Part shown: positions 31,701-40,433 of the stretch, one piece after another | Position numbering within the stretch: position 1 is the first letter of the stretch | Layout of the letters: each line of letters opens with the position of its first letter | Source: Mesostigma viride | Taxonomy: Eukaryota > Streptophyta > Mesostigmatophyceae > Mesostigmatales > Mesostigmataceae | Direction of reading: 5' to 3' | Length of the DNA stretch: 64,000 nucleotides | NCBI GenBank assembly: GCA_009746045.1 | Contig: RPFO01000667.1 | Coordinates: 6,091,754-6,155,753 of the forward strand | Notes under the pieces: model-generated | Databases searched by the model: none | Seen by the model: the letters and a program-made list of their open reading frames with translations, nothing else | What the model was told of the DNA's origin: nothing | Translations under genes and position numbers: made by a program

Positions 31701-31999
31701 CCCCACAGCCAATTAAGCCAACGCACTACCTTGCATTGCAGTGTGTACTCGCGGTGGCGGCGCGTGGCACGCTGTCGCCGGCGTGCCGATCTCACCCTGC
31801 CCCACGCGGTGTACGCTGGCCTAAGTGGGTATGGCAGCGGGAAAAGGGAGCGGTCCCGCTGGGATTCTATTTCCCTACTTGTTGAGCCTTGCTGAGCTTG
31901 TCCAAGAGGATGGCAGTTTGGAGAGCTGCCTTGACAGCCGGGGTGGCTGACAGTGCAGCCTCCTCCCCCAATGGCAGGAGGTGGCTGGCCACCTTCCAC
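28745..31999 (-). CDS. DIRS ORF2: reverse transcriptase, RNase H and tyrosine recombinase
   Basis: An uninterrupted frame of up to 1,084 codons. RT: VDPPKILLPHLGILVEVYI, CAKSDLVSYYYSIEVP and MLSITIDDLVASNG, where DD is catalytic. RNase H: VVASDASTYGQGVVYA, INEKEVRAAV and VVRLVDSTAALGCL. Tyrosine recombinase at the C-terminus: Arg in FRHYLRISEALNLRV, Lys in STKTSKGKTQ, HGLRHGGATHDF (HxxR), and GRWLSSSTVAHYVGLH with the nucleophilic Tyr. All tetrad residues are present, so the copy looks competent. The N-terminal ~180 codons overlap ORF1 and may not all be used. Confidence 0.9.
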   Translation of the reverse strand: MEGGQPPPAIGGGGCTVSHPGCQGSSPNCHPLGQAQQGSTSREIESQRDRSLFPLPYPLRPAYTAWGRVRSARRRQRATRRHREYTLQCKVVRWLNWLWGGGQDPPPNPRGACSKGREEALARVKRHCTWHSRRVGGVATGQEQEGADAIYGKQNKYEQLRADAVSLPKAEVAGKARLLDLLAMRPSWREIYASEENCIKPAVVASAKYWNVPKPSRGCSMAEWGKLMSRAAGVGMVAFRERRPKWVDGCFGVAKGVGELRFIVNRKLGNLLWVDPPKILLPHLGILVEVYIKGWCYCAKSDLVSYYYSIEVPEWWWDYQGLPSVWSTSVGLAGPRRKVWPVLKVLAMGHSHAVALGEAIHEMVLYMTGALDPRRQVNYLSSAGELTLVRDECGQPLRLAIEYKEERAGELQIDLENPPAPMLSITIDDLVASNGRTCEAVNQLITRAIEEGYLPNNLVPSKEKTKMASLEGDELEALGVVHRRNGVLEPTVKQLNLVIAHTQAILTRGRATAEGLAAVLGRWLWLQMLSRSCLSIWQQCFKFISLQGWGQRSWVLWAGVREELECALALAPMLRVDRSAPLAREVVASDASTYGQGVVYATMEPGDVTELARAREVRGYPTLLIPSEVAYAGPRPLSARAQQAITSQQWRVGVRSRWRDPGMHINEKEVRAAVKGVERSARSLANRGKRVVRLVDSTAALGCLAKGRSSSHKLNKQCRRLCALTLATGSRSQWVWTPSALQPADGVSRGQSMATFLAGWVRDLTAEGIHPNPGPPAPVSYLPLLEGKVKPATLLAYRRGLDSLLTWWEAGGRADGSSSRADTLEETFCAYVAWAHFRGYSRQVCVNALMGLQLYYPGMVKRWDLARGVLAGWKTLVPPRAPPPIPWEAAFALASTMVMQGQRLAGLLVVIVFRHYLRISEALNLRVGHVRLQPDVRLGPAQRGALLLRSTKTSKGKTQSVVVEDVMSETILRHCIAGKHAWEAVFPFTYPQFRRIWQAASQALGVAQIFTIHGLRHGGATHDFLAGRSMGDIQGRGRWLSSSTVAHYVGLHRSLEVQLPEVILRAMAACPPRAWRAILKLPST

Positions 32000-32921
32000 C
32001 CCCCCCTCCTTGCCCTTCCACCTGCAGCAAGGCCGCCACCACCCTCATTAGGTACTCCATGCCCACAAGCTCCCCGGCTGCTGAGCCCAGCTCCTTGAGA
32101 AGGGTGTCCATGGCCAATGCAATGTTCATGACAATTTTCCTGTTCTCCATGTTCCGCCAATTTCCAGGCTTTACCGTCATGACCCACGACCGGATTCCCA
32201 TCCCATTGTCGCTGGCGTCCTCCAACACCCCCGGCAGCACCCGCTCCGAAACCCGATATTTCACGCTCTTGGCTCGGCTTGGCAGCGCCACCCCTTTCGA
32301 GGCCTTGAAGTGGCTTCCCGCCCCCTCCATTCCTCCCAGCGCTGCCTTCAAACCTTGCATGAATTTCTCGGCTGCGACCTCCCCCTCCTCGTCCTCCTCG
32401 TCGTCCTGATTTTCGGTTTCCGGAGGTGCCCCAACGAATGTCGCCAACCTCGCCCTCATTTCCTTTCCGACAGCCCCCCCACCTGCCGAAACCTTGGCCG
32501 CGCCTTTCGGCTTGGCCATTTTTCGCTGCGCAGGTGTCGTTGGTGGCAGCGCCTGATCCTCCTCCTCGTCCGCCGCGAGATCTGCCACGGCCAGCAGTTT
32601 TGCCACCAACGTTCCGTTTGGGTCACGTGCGTCCAACACGTCGCCAACATCAACGTGATCGGCCAGCAACTGCACGACAGACTTCAGCTGGCTCGAGCTC
32701 CACGAGCTGGCGTCCGTCACCCAGTCCTCGGCACCGAAGACCTGCTCGACTGCCCCCACCGCCTCTGCGGGGCTGATGCACTTGGCGAGCAGAGTGGCGA
32801 GCTGCTTCTTTTTGGCGCTGAAGGCGACTGGCGCGTGACTGGCGGCAGCAGCCCGCGGTGTGGGCGTCCCGTCCTCCCCGCGCGCTGCCTGCCCTCCTGT
32901 AGCTTTGCGCCCCTTCGGCAT
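31875..32921 (-). CDS. DIRS ORF1: Gag-like protein
   Basis: Opens MPKGRKATGGQAARGEDG; no zinc knuckle. It has an acidic stretch (ENQDDEEDEEGEVAAEKF), a helical core (LKELGSAAGELVGMEYLMRV) and WRNMENRKIVMNIALAM. Near 32004-32012 an eight-base homopolymer separates two frames. The -1 frame gives a sensible amphipathic C-terminus (EEAALSATPAVKAALQTAIL ... LSKAQQVGK) that the annotated frame lacks, so one base is probably missing there. Role by position: Gag-like structural protein of DIRS elements. Confidence 0.78.
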   Translation of the reverse strand: MPKGRKATGGQAARGEDGTPTPRAAAASHAPVAFSAKKKQLATLLAKCISPAEAVGAVEQVFGAEDWVTDASSWSSSQLKSVVQLLADHVDVGDVLDARDPNGTLVAKLLAVADLAADEEEDQALPPTTPAQRKMAKPKGAAKVSAGGGAVGKEMRARLATFVGAPPETENQDDEEDEEGEVAAEKFMQGLKAALGGMEGAGSHFKASKGVALPSRAKSVKYRVSERVLPGVLEDASDNGMGIRSWVMTVKPGNWRNMENRKIVMNIALAMDTLLKELGSAAGELVGMEYLMRVVAALLQVEGQGGGGGRWPATSCHWGRRLHCQPPRLSRQLSKLPSSWTSSARLNK

Positions 32922-33009
32922 TGCTGCTCAGGGCCAAAAATGGCTCCGACAGTACAGGTTCGTCAAACCAGAGGTTCGTTTCCCCTGGCTTGCTGTCGCC
33001 GCCCTCGTG

Positions 33010-33440
33010 AAAAGAAAAGAGGCCGACCTTAGCTAGGTGGGTTTGTTTTTGTCCTTTTTTGCGTGTCATGCGGCCTTGGCCCGGACGGCATTTTTTCGCC
33101 ACGCAAATGTTGCGTCTGAACAAATGACGCAATGTGGCGTTCTAATTGCCGGCAGCTTACGTAAGGCTGCCGGGGCTATTAGGTCACATATTGCGTGAGA
33201 GAAAGAATCTAGATCTAGTTAATCACTACGCCATGAGCCAAGAAACCTAGACAGTGGCAGGTTTATATCTCAACGTAGCTCCTGCCACCTGGCCAAGAAA
33301 AAACTGGCCAAAGCTTTGGCCACGACTGATCCGGATCAGGCCGCACCGGCCTCAAAAGGTTTGTCACGTGAACCCAATAACCTAGCTATAGCGGCTACCC
33401 TTCCATCTCACTATAAAGAAACTATGTTCAGAGAACCACG
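33010..33440 (-). repeat. DIRS split repeat A1 (5' end of the element)
   Basis: 431 bp, identical by eye to A2. Its outer end is CAGAGAACCACG next to target sequence AATATGTACTGG. Confidence 0.9.
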
Positions 33441-33692
33441 AATATGTACTGGGTTTTATGGGATTAGTATCTGGGATTAATGTAACTCACCGCCAGAAGG
33501 TCATTGTACTGGAGGCTCTACCGAGGTGATGGGATTAATTCCTGGAGAAGACCTCATAGAATTAACCTGTATGTATTTAATTGTGTGTGTTCCTAATATC
33601 TGGTGGTACTCTGTAATGCCACTTCCATAGGTTTTTATCCATTTCTCATGGAATGGTTTTCCCTGTGGCAGATCTGTTTCTTTTCCAGTTCT
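33441..33692. other. Element 2 3' region, right of the nested DIRS
   Basis: About 250 bp, AT-rich, with several GGGATTA words. No coding signal. It ends where the inverted arm begins (CGATTTATTCAGTAGTCGAG). Confidence 0.6.
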
Positions 33693-33700
33693 CGATTTAT

Positions 33701-34450
33701 TCAGTAGTCGAGGCCGCGAAAATCACAGTACTGATAGGTGTACTCTGGATCCTCCATGTCCGGCGTGTGAGCCGGACCTGCACCGGTATGAATCAAAACC
33801 GGTGTGTTCGCCGGGTTTTGCGTCGGCTCGGAAATTGCAATTCGCCGACGCGCGACGAGGCGCAGAGGATGAGTAAAAATTGAAAGCAACTCCCAGCCTG
33901 CGGGAATCCACTCGCGCAAGGCTGCGAGAAATGCGACCAGGTTGATGAGGACCTGTCGCTCTCGACTGCGCACGCCGCGTGTAAGCAGCGATAGCAATGC
34001 GAGGTCTTGAAATAAATTCGTGGTGACCACCGGCGCGCCCCCCGTGCGTGTCGATGCCCAGTTTTGCAAATTTCGCTGGTAGCCGGTCAGCGAGGAAATG
34101 GCGTTGTCCACCTCCTCGATAGCGGTGGTGACTTCGGTCACCGACCGCAAGCCGCCACGGACCTGGACCGTAAATTGCGAAAGAATGTTTCGGATTTGGT
34201 CCAACGGCCCTCGAATGGCCGGCACCAGCTGCGGCAGACGGGGGTCCTCAGGAAAATCCCCGAGCAATGGGAGTGCTGCTCGCTGACGACGATGGAGTTC
34301 GTCTAGCGAAACCGTGACTTCGTCAAGAAGTTGTTGCCACGATGGCGCAGCCGGCCTTGGCTCGCGCGGACGCGTAGCCGGTAATGGATCAGCCGGCGGA
34401 GCAGCTACCTCCTCATCAGTGGGAATGCGGAATTCCTCAGAATTTGGCAT
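33701..34450 (-). CDS. 249-residue LTR-adjacent ORF, element 2 right arm (intact)
   Basis: Opens MPNSEEFRIPTDEEVAAPP and ends CDFRGLDY, the same length as the element 1 copies. Unrecognised family. Compared with element 1, about one residue in ten differs, mostly conservatively (SAF/SQF, RTRER/RSRER), while many third positions differ, e.g. in the PAPRPREP segment. The block TGYQRNLQNWASTRTGG is invariant in all four copies. It is oriented against gag-pol of its own element but with the LTR at 34475-35088. Confidence 0.82.
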   Translation of the reverse strand: MPNSEEFRIPTDEEVAAPPADPLPATRPREPRPAAPSWQQLLDEVTVSLDELHRRQRAALPLLGDFPEDPRLPQLVPAIRGPLDQIRNILSQFTVQVRGGLRSVTEVTTAIEEVDNAISSLTGYQRNLQNWASTRTGGAPVVTTNLFQDLALLSLLTRGVRSRERQVLINLVAFLAALREWIPAGWELLSIFTHPLRLVARRRIAISEPTQNPANTPVLIHTGAGPAHTPDMEDPEYTYQYCDFRGLDY

Positions 34451-34474
34451 GTTCGTGAAAAGGCGAGTAATACG

Positions 34475-35088
34475 AGTTGTGAGAGAGTTGCCCTGAATTC
34501 CGCCATGGTTCTTGCAGGAATGTTGCCTTTATTAAGAATAAGGAACACAGACGTAAGTCACGTCACTTCCAAGACTGCACGCAGCACAGACGACAGGGTC
34601 GCAGTGCCAAGAGAACGTGCACGCAAGAACTGGCGTCCCGGTGCGACCAAGTCACACATATAGCTTGCTAGGGACGCGTCCAAGTATTCAGCTGCACTGT
34701 CACAGCTGAACTATCAATCAATTGATTACACAGACTCTGGCACGCCTTTGGCGCGCAGATCTATCGATTGTCCATACGGCTAGTCCTGTGGACCTATCCG
34801 TACACTGCTCAGCATCAATTGTCTCATAGGTCCTGGCGCGCTACAGCTTGCCTACCTATCAATTGACCATCAAGTCCTGTACAAGTCCTGTTAACGTCCT
34901 GCGGACTATCAAAGTGACACTTGTACATCCTGTGTCCGTACGCGCCCACAGTGGCGCGCCGGGCACTGTCGGCACAGCCTAGGAAACGTCATAACTTTTA
35001 CGTTCCTTAACCAAATGAGGCGTTCAAGGTGCCGTTGGAAAGAGCGTAACAATCTCTATCCATCTAACGTAAATCCTTTACGTTAACT
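34475..35088 (-). repeat. Element 2 right LTR (intact, inverted relative to gag-pol)
   Basis: 614 bp from AGTTGTGAGAG to TTTACGTTAACT, the reverse complement of the 4116-4731 type. Followed by the target duplication GCTGT (35089-35093). Confidence 0.87.
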
Positions 35089-35380
35089 GCTGTCACGTGT
35101 TCAGTCACGTATACGATATTCACGTGTTCAGTCATGTGTATATGAACTAATATGTCTTCTGACCTTGGCATCCTCTACAGTCATAGCAGCTAAGGGTTGC
35201 CATGAAGAATAGAGCACCGTGATCATGTAGCTGAAAGGAGATCAGATACCTTGGCCATTTCAAACAACATATCCCTTACTTTTTTATTTCCTATCCTAGT
35301 AGTAGCAGCAGCTTGTACATTTGCTTGCTCGTGCTATTGGAACTCGTCAGCAAAATTTGTTCACAAGGGCAGTAACCTAC

Positions 35381-35524
35381 TTGAAAGGAGCTCCCACTTG
35401 AGGCAGGTATCGTTGCCGAACAGCACGGGATTTCCCCGCAGTGCCATCGTCAAACAGAAGACTCCGGGGGCGTCCGCCGTCAGGTTGACGCGGTAGCTCA
35501 TGTCCAGGGTATCAAGCATGTAGA
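35381..35524 (-). CDS. Exon 25, y exon of cassette C
   Basis: 48 residues: VYMLDTLDMSYRVNLTA, then GVFCLTMALRGNPVLFG and CLKWELLS. Donor A|GTAGGT, as in exon 30, so the closing PG is absent. NDTC gives a glycosylation-type site next to the second Cys. Acceptor ATTGCAG before 35524. The following intron contains element 2. Confidence 0.85.
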
Positions 35525-36425
35525 CTGCAATGAACATATTCCAGGAATAAAAGGAAGTTTTGGTCAATCAGTAAATAAGAGTGCATCATTGTACACACAT
35601 GGATGAGGTTATCAAGCAGATGGTATGCCCTGCTATGTCCACATTGAACTGCCCTGTCGCCCATCGCCAGTTATCGAAGAAGAGCGCACACTACCACTAC
35701 GCCCACATAACAGAAACTGTCCATTCGAGGAAGGAGGAATTCTCGCACAGGTGGACCGCCCTTGCGCCAGGGATCAGTCAAGATAGGAGAACAAAAGGTT
35801 GCTGGAGTAGCAACCAAGCACAACAAGATCACACACCCTCGCGCACACATACACACACACACTATATGATATAGTGACCACAGACATGTACACGCATGTT
35901 CGCGCCATGCATAGGAAAGGCGGACGCAACAAGGGCCACAACACAAGATTAGCAGCGAGGCAGAGACAGCATCTTTGCTAACGGCAGCTACGGTACGCTT
36001 TGTAGCAAGGGCGACAGCATCCCTGGGGCACATCACATCGAGCCCGAGGCAAGATGGCACGGTCCACATCTCAGAAAGATATCGAGGGAGAAGCTAGGCA
36101 TGAATACTGGTCTGCTGACAGACTATAGGCTACCTCCACTGACATGCGCTGTGGTGAATGCCTAGAAGTCTTCGACTCACGGTGTGCGATAGGACTATAG
36201 TGCCGGTGCCTCAAACAAGGACACAGACACATGAGGTTATTTTTGAAGGTAGGGACATTGCGAGGAGCATGCTGTAGGCCCCTACTCGCGCTTTTTCTCC
36301 TACACTAAACCCAAAGTATACGCCTCTAGGTGCCAAAACAAGCATACATCTTCAAACATGTTAGGGGCATACAGGAAGCATCGGTCCATTAGCTGGCCAC
36401 ACCCCTCGCTAATTAATTGACCTAC
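35525..36425. other. Intron 24, nothing recognised
   Basis: About 900 bp with a short ACACAC run (35845-35862). No repeat array or coding signal was found. Confidence 0.55.
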
Positions 36426-36626
36426 CGTACACAGCCTGGGAAGCGTTTGACGTGCAGACAGCGGCCAGTATAAAATCCCCCGCTCCCAAGGGGCTCGGGT
36501 TGTCAAATGCATCGAACGCCGTCACCAGCAGGTACTCCCCCTTTTGGGGCATCTTCTCGCTCACAGACCAGCCGTCGGGGCTCTTCAGAAGCCTACTGCC
36601 TTCGATGGTTAGCTGGGTGGGGGGAC
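36426..36626 (-). CDS. Exon 24, G exon of cassette C
   Basis: 67 residues opening GPPTQLTIEGSRLLKSPDGW, with LLVTAFDAFDNPSPLG (FDN where others have FGN). Acceptor CACCGCAG before 36626, donor GTAGGT at 36424-36425, phase 1-1. Confidence 0.87.
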
Positions 36627-37180
36627 CTGCGGTGTGGGAAGACAGGTGGGATTCGGACCAGCAGGGCGGGGATATTGAGCAGGCTGGTGGCTACAGTGAC
36701 CTAATCGAGGGTTACAGTGACCATGCACGATACTAGCAGCACTTGGATTCCCGTAGTGGTGCGCGCATCCTCTTGGGCGCAGCAACAGCAGCATGGTCTC
36801 AGGTATTCCAGACAATCCTACCTCGGTCTGGCCATGCGAGTACGGTACAGTGCTAGGTATTCCAGACTACGCTGAGCTGGGGGGAAACAAACCGCCCCCT
36901 GTATCTGCCCAAGAATAAACTTGCGGCAAGCCAGTAGATTCTCTGACCTATTTCACAGAATACCGGTAGATTTTCTAGACTTGTTAGCTAGAAATGTATC
37001 AGTGGATTCTTAGATCTACCTCACAGAGTTTACGTTTGCTTGACATTCGAGAAAGGTGCTCAGGCAAAGACACCCCGAGCCGCTGGGCAGCTTGTTTGAT
37101 GTTTGAAATGCACAGCGCATTTGACACAGATGAATATGCAACAGGCACCAAAGCAATCGCACCCTGAGCTCCCTACTTAC

Positions 37181-37540
37181 CAGGAAGAACCGCGACCACC
37201 AGCTGGGACCCATTCACCCGCACGCCTCCCACCACCAGCACGACCAAGATGTCACCGACCGTGGTAACAGTAGCGGTGTAGGTGGTGCTATAATTCGACA
37301 CGCCGTCACCCGGTGCCTGGCTGACTGGAAACACCGTCCTGGCCCCCAAGCTGTCTGTCCCAGAGACCTCCAGGGTGACGGCAGGTAGGCTTCCATCGCT
37401 GGTCCTGTTTGAAGATGTCCCTGGCAGGTACACTATGTTCTCGTATTGGTCGTACAGGGTCACGAGGATGGTGATGTCATCGCCGGCCAGTATTTCCGTT
37501 TCCATCACGCGCGCGACGGTCTTGGAGGGGTCCACGGCTC
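37181..37540 (-). CDS. Exon 23, S exon of cassette C (filamin-like domain)
   Basis: 120 residues: GAVDPSKTVARVMETEILAG, ILVTLYDQYENIVYLPG (YDxxEN replaces RDxxGN), NYSTTYTATVTTVGDILVVL and closing VAVLPG. It is the most diverged S exon. Acceptor CCTTCCAG before 37540, donor GTAAGT at 37179-37180. Two decayed copies of its 5' junction lie near 37783-37830 and 37960-37995. Confidence 0.87.
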
Positions 37541-37551
37541 CTGGAAGGGAG

Positions 37552-37700
37552 AGCAGGTGTCACGCATGCATGGGAAGAGCAGGTGTCATGCGTGCATGGG
37601 GAGAGCAGGTGTCATGCATGCATGGGAAGAGCAGGTGTCATGCATGCATGGGGAGAGCAGGTGTCATGCATGCATGGGAGGAGCAGGTGTCACGCATGCA
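37552..37700. repeat. 26-bp minisatellite, about 6 copies
   Basis: Unit GAGCAGGTGTCATGCATGCA plus TGGGGA, directly upstream (gene sense) of the exon 23 acceptor. A seventh copy sits with a decayed junction near 37820. Confidence 0.88.
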
Positions 37701-38336
37701 GGCGTGCATACAGGCGTGCACAGCATGGCGAGTTCGTAAGGGGTGGCAGGTTGCGGGGGTCTGTTTGCATGACATGCACGATCGTCTTTGATGGGTCAAG
37801 AGTCCCTGGAACAAAGAGCAGGTGTCATGCATGCATGCGCAGCGTGCCGAGTCAAGTGTGGGCTGCCAGGTGAACAAGATTCATGCCGGACACCCCCCTT
37901 AGCCACATGGGCAAGGGGTGGCGGGTTGCGGTGGTGCGTTTGCACGACACGAACAGTGGTGTTTGAAAGGTCCACGCCTCCTGGAACAGGGAAGGCGTGC
38001 ACTCTGTGGCAGCTGAAAGTCGCAAGCCATGGTATGATGGGTTGGGTTGCAGTGGTCGATGTGTGACAATGAGATTCCACTGCATGACAAGGGGGGCCAA
38101 ACGACAGCTGGCAGGCCTCTCGATGGCGGACATGGAAGCTTTGGGCATTACAGGCACTGGGACGCTCTCAGAGAAAGAAAGCTTAGTGCCAGCTGGCAGG
38201 TCTAGATCGAGCAAACAAATGGCTTAAGGGACAAGAACGCCATCAATGCGACGATCAATCACACGAAGGGGAGCTACCACAGCACTGGCAGTGAGGTGGC
38301 AGTGAGGTGGACATGAGCATCAGCCGACATGCCCAC

Positions 38337-38954
38337 CTGCTTTGACAGCAACGTTGAACGGGCTGCCGAGAACATGCCAAGTGTCGCTCTGCGAGGAGGT
38401 CTGCCCCAGCACGGCTCCGCACGCCCCCCCGCCTGACATCCGGTCGCCCAACTGGACATTAACCACATAGGTGCCAGCGGTGGGCAGGAAGAGGGGTACG
38501 GCCACCTCCAGCGGGGCGTCTCTGTTGTAGCCGCCGCTGCCAGGTGACAGGGACCCTGCGGTGGGCGACGAGGACGCGTCTGCCAGCGCGGAGAGAATGT
38601 CGGCGGAGAGGGCGGAGAGGAAGGTCACACCCAGCGGTGTGCCCCCTGTGCTGTTGGTGCCAGTGATGATGGTGGGACCGCTTGTCCCGTTGGTGATGGC
38701 GGTGACGTTGCTTGTGGCGGAAGGCAGCACGCAGATGGTGAACACCAGGCTGCCCGCTTCTGCTGCCGACGGCACAAATGGGCTGAGGAATTCGTCCCGC
38801 AGCTGGATGGAAAAGGGGAGCGGCCCCGCACTGGCGGCGTAAACGGGCAGGGACGCACTGGCGTTTGTCACCGTGCCAGCGCGCAGGTCCCGCTGGGCCA
38901 ACGCGAGGGGGGACTCGGGCGGAACGATGGTGCAGGCCTTGGGGTCGACTGGGG
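38337..38954 (-). CDS. Exon 22, V exon of cassette C
   Basis: 206 residues: APVDPKACTIVPPESPLALA, FSIQLRDEFLSPFVPSAAEA, GTYVVNVQLGDRMSGGGACG and GSPFNVAVKAG. The middle has a Thr/Gly/Asn insertion with several N-x-S/T sites (TSNVT, TNGTS). Acceptor CCACAG before 38954, donor GTGGGC at 38335-38336. Same V subtype as exons 17 and 27. Confidence 0.9.
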
Positions 38955-39243
38955 CTGTGGTGGGGTGAAGATAGCGTTGACAAAGTTTCCGATGGAATAT
39001 TGCACAGGAATGATTAGAATAATTTTGTTTGAATTTTGGTATCATTTTTGGGAACTGTTTGTACAATGCTGAATGCCGACGGTAAACAAATGAACATCAG
39101 TGTGATGTACTTACAGCTATACTGCTAAGCTGCAGTGCCCACCAAATCATCCCTCATTCTGATAAGTGAGCCCGGATGCCACTCCAGGCACCATCTCCCG
39201 TACTATTATAATAAATGATAAATATAAAACAAAGGTCCCTTAC

Positions 39244-39513
39244 CGTAATAAGTAAACCCTGACGCCACCGGGAGCACAGCATACCCCAGATAGACCATGA
39301 CGCTGACCGAGGCAGGGCTGGACCAGGGTGGGGTCAGGCAGCTCAGGGTGCCGTCCAGGGGGTTGAAGGCCAGGGCCGTGGCGTTGGCGTTGTTACCAAA
39401 GTGGGCGAATGCGGCCTCCCAGCCGTTGAGAAGGGCACCTGACAGGGTGATGCGGGTCCCTCCCGCGACCGGCCCAGAGGATGGCCAGATGGTGCGGATT
39501 TCGGGGTTTCCTT
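39244..39513 (-). CDS. Exon 21, T exon of cassette B (IPT/TIG domain)
   Basis: 90 residues: GNPEIRTIWPSSGPVAGG, TRITLSGALLNGWEAAF, ATALAFNPLDGTLSCLTPPW and closing GFTYYG. Acceptor CCCTGCAG before 39513, donor GTAAGG at 39242-39243. Immediately upstream in gene sense stands a (CT)n/poly-C tract of about 140 bp. Confidence 0.9.
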
Positions 39514-39550
39514 CTGCAGGGGTCGGGGGGGGCACGGAGACAGGGGGGGA

Positions 39551-39688
<138 letters not shown>

Positions 39689-39774
39689 TGCGTGTGTGTG
39701 TGAGTGGAAGGGCACATTGCAGGGCTGTGGTTGAGGGTGATAGAGCATTATACTGACAAGCAGACAGATTGGAG

Positions 39775-40092
39775 TATGAAAGCATGCCGATCAATTAGGG
39801 AACATGCTGATCAATTAGGGAACATGCCGATCAATTAGGGAACATGCCGATCCATGTATGAAAGCATGCCGATCAATTAGGGAACACGCCGATCAATTAG
39901 GGAACATGCCGATCAATTAGGGAACCTGCCGATCAATTAGGGAACCTGCCGATCCATGGATGCAAGCATGCCGATCAATTAGGGAACATGCCGATCAATT
40001 AGGGAACATGCCGATCAATTAGGGAACATGCCGATCAATTAGGGAACATGCCGATCAATTAGGGAACATGCCGATCAATTAGGGAACATGAC
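39775..40092. repeat. 20-bp minisatellite, about 15 copies
   Basis: Unit GCCGATCAATTAGGGAACAT, interrupted twice by CCATGTATGAAAGCATG-type variants. Confidence 0.92.
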
Positions 40093-40233
40093 CGCTACGG
40101 GTTCATCGCTGTCGTGTCATTAAACAACTGGTTCATTCTGCTGCATAGCTAGGTGAACCGCACCATCATACACAGCCAGCAGATTCGTCTATCAAAGCTG
40201 ATATAGGATGACTTCTGGTTGTTGTGCTCCGCT

Positions 40234-40433
40234 TACCTGGCAGAACGAACCGCGTCAAGCATGTCTGCATGAGGTGGAGATCAGTATTGACATCATAACT
40301 ACTATAAAATAACTGCAGGTTGGTGTGCCCCGTACCTGGCGAGACGAGCCACGCCAAGCACGGCTGCATGAGGTTGAGATCAGTATTGACATCATCATTA
40401 CTATAAAAAAGTGCAGGTTCGTGCCCCCCGTAC
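40234..40433. repeat. Two tandem decayed copies of the exon 20 3' end with donor
   Basis: Units of about 90 bp at 40241 and 40329 repeat GTACCTGGC-AGACGAGCCACG-TCAAGCA, as at the true exon 20 boundary (40431-40465), plus GATCAGTATTGACATCAT. Each carries a plausible GT donor in the gene sense. Confidence 0.85.

Larger units (their letters stand above)
28018..33440 (-). mobile_element. PAT-type DIRS tyrosine-recombinase retrotransposon, nested in element 2
   Basis: 5,423 bp. In its own sense: A1 (33440-33010), ORF1 gag-like, ORF2 RT-RNase H-tyrosine recombinase, B1 (28672-28535), A2 (28534-28104), a 26-bp spacer and B2 (28077-28018). This A1-ORFs-B1-A2-B2 split direct repeat is the hallmark of PAT/kangaroo/Ngaro-like elements, which integrate by a circular intermediate and make no target duplication; none is seen here (TTATATTG|element|AATATGTAC). 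A1 and A2 are both 431 bp and I see no difference between them, so the insertion is recent. Confidence 0.92.
21150..35088. mobile_element. Element 2: palindromic-ended copia-like LTR retroelement with nested DIRS
   Basis: A 13.9-kb insertion in intron 25, flanked by GCTGT at 21145-21149 and 35089-35093. Left end: 32 bp of inverted LTR (AGTTGTGAGAG to CCGCCAT), then a direct LTR to 21780, the 249-residue ORF (broken), a leader, gag-pol (22715-27456), a 3' region, the nested DIRS element (28018-33440), the rest of the 3' region, the 249-residue ORF in inverted orientation (intact) and a full inverted LTR (34475-35088). The arms are ~1.37 kb each. Without the DIRS insert the element is about 8.5 kb. 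Both outer ends belong to LTRs in the same (minus) orientation, as in a normal insertion. Confidence 0.88.
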
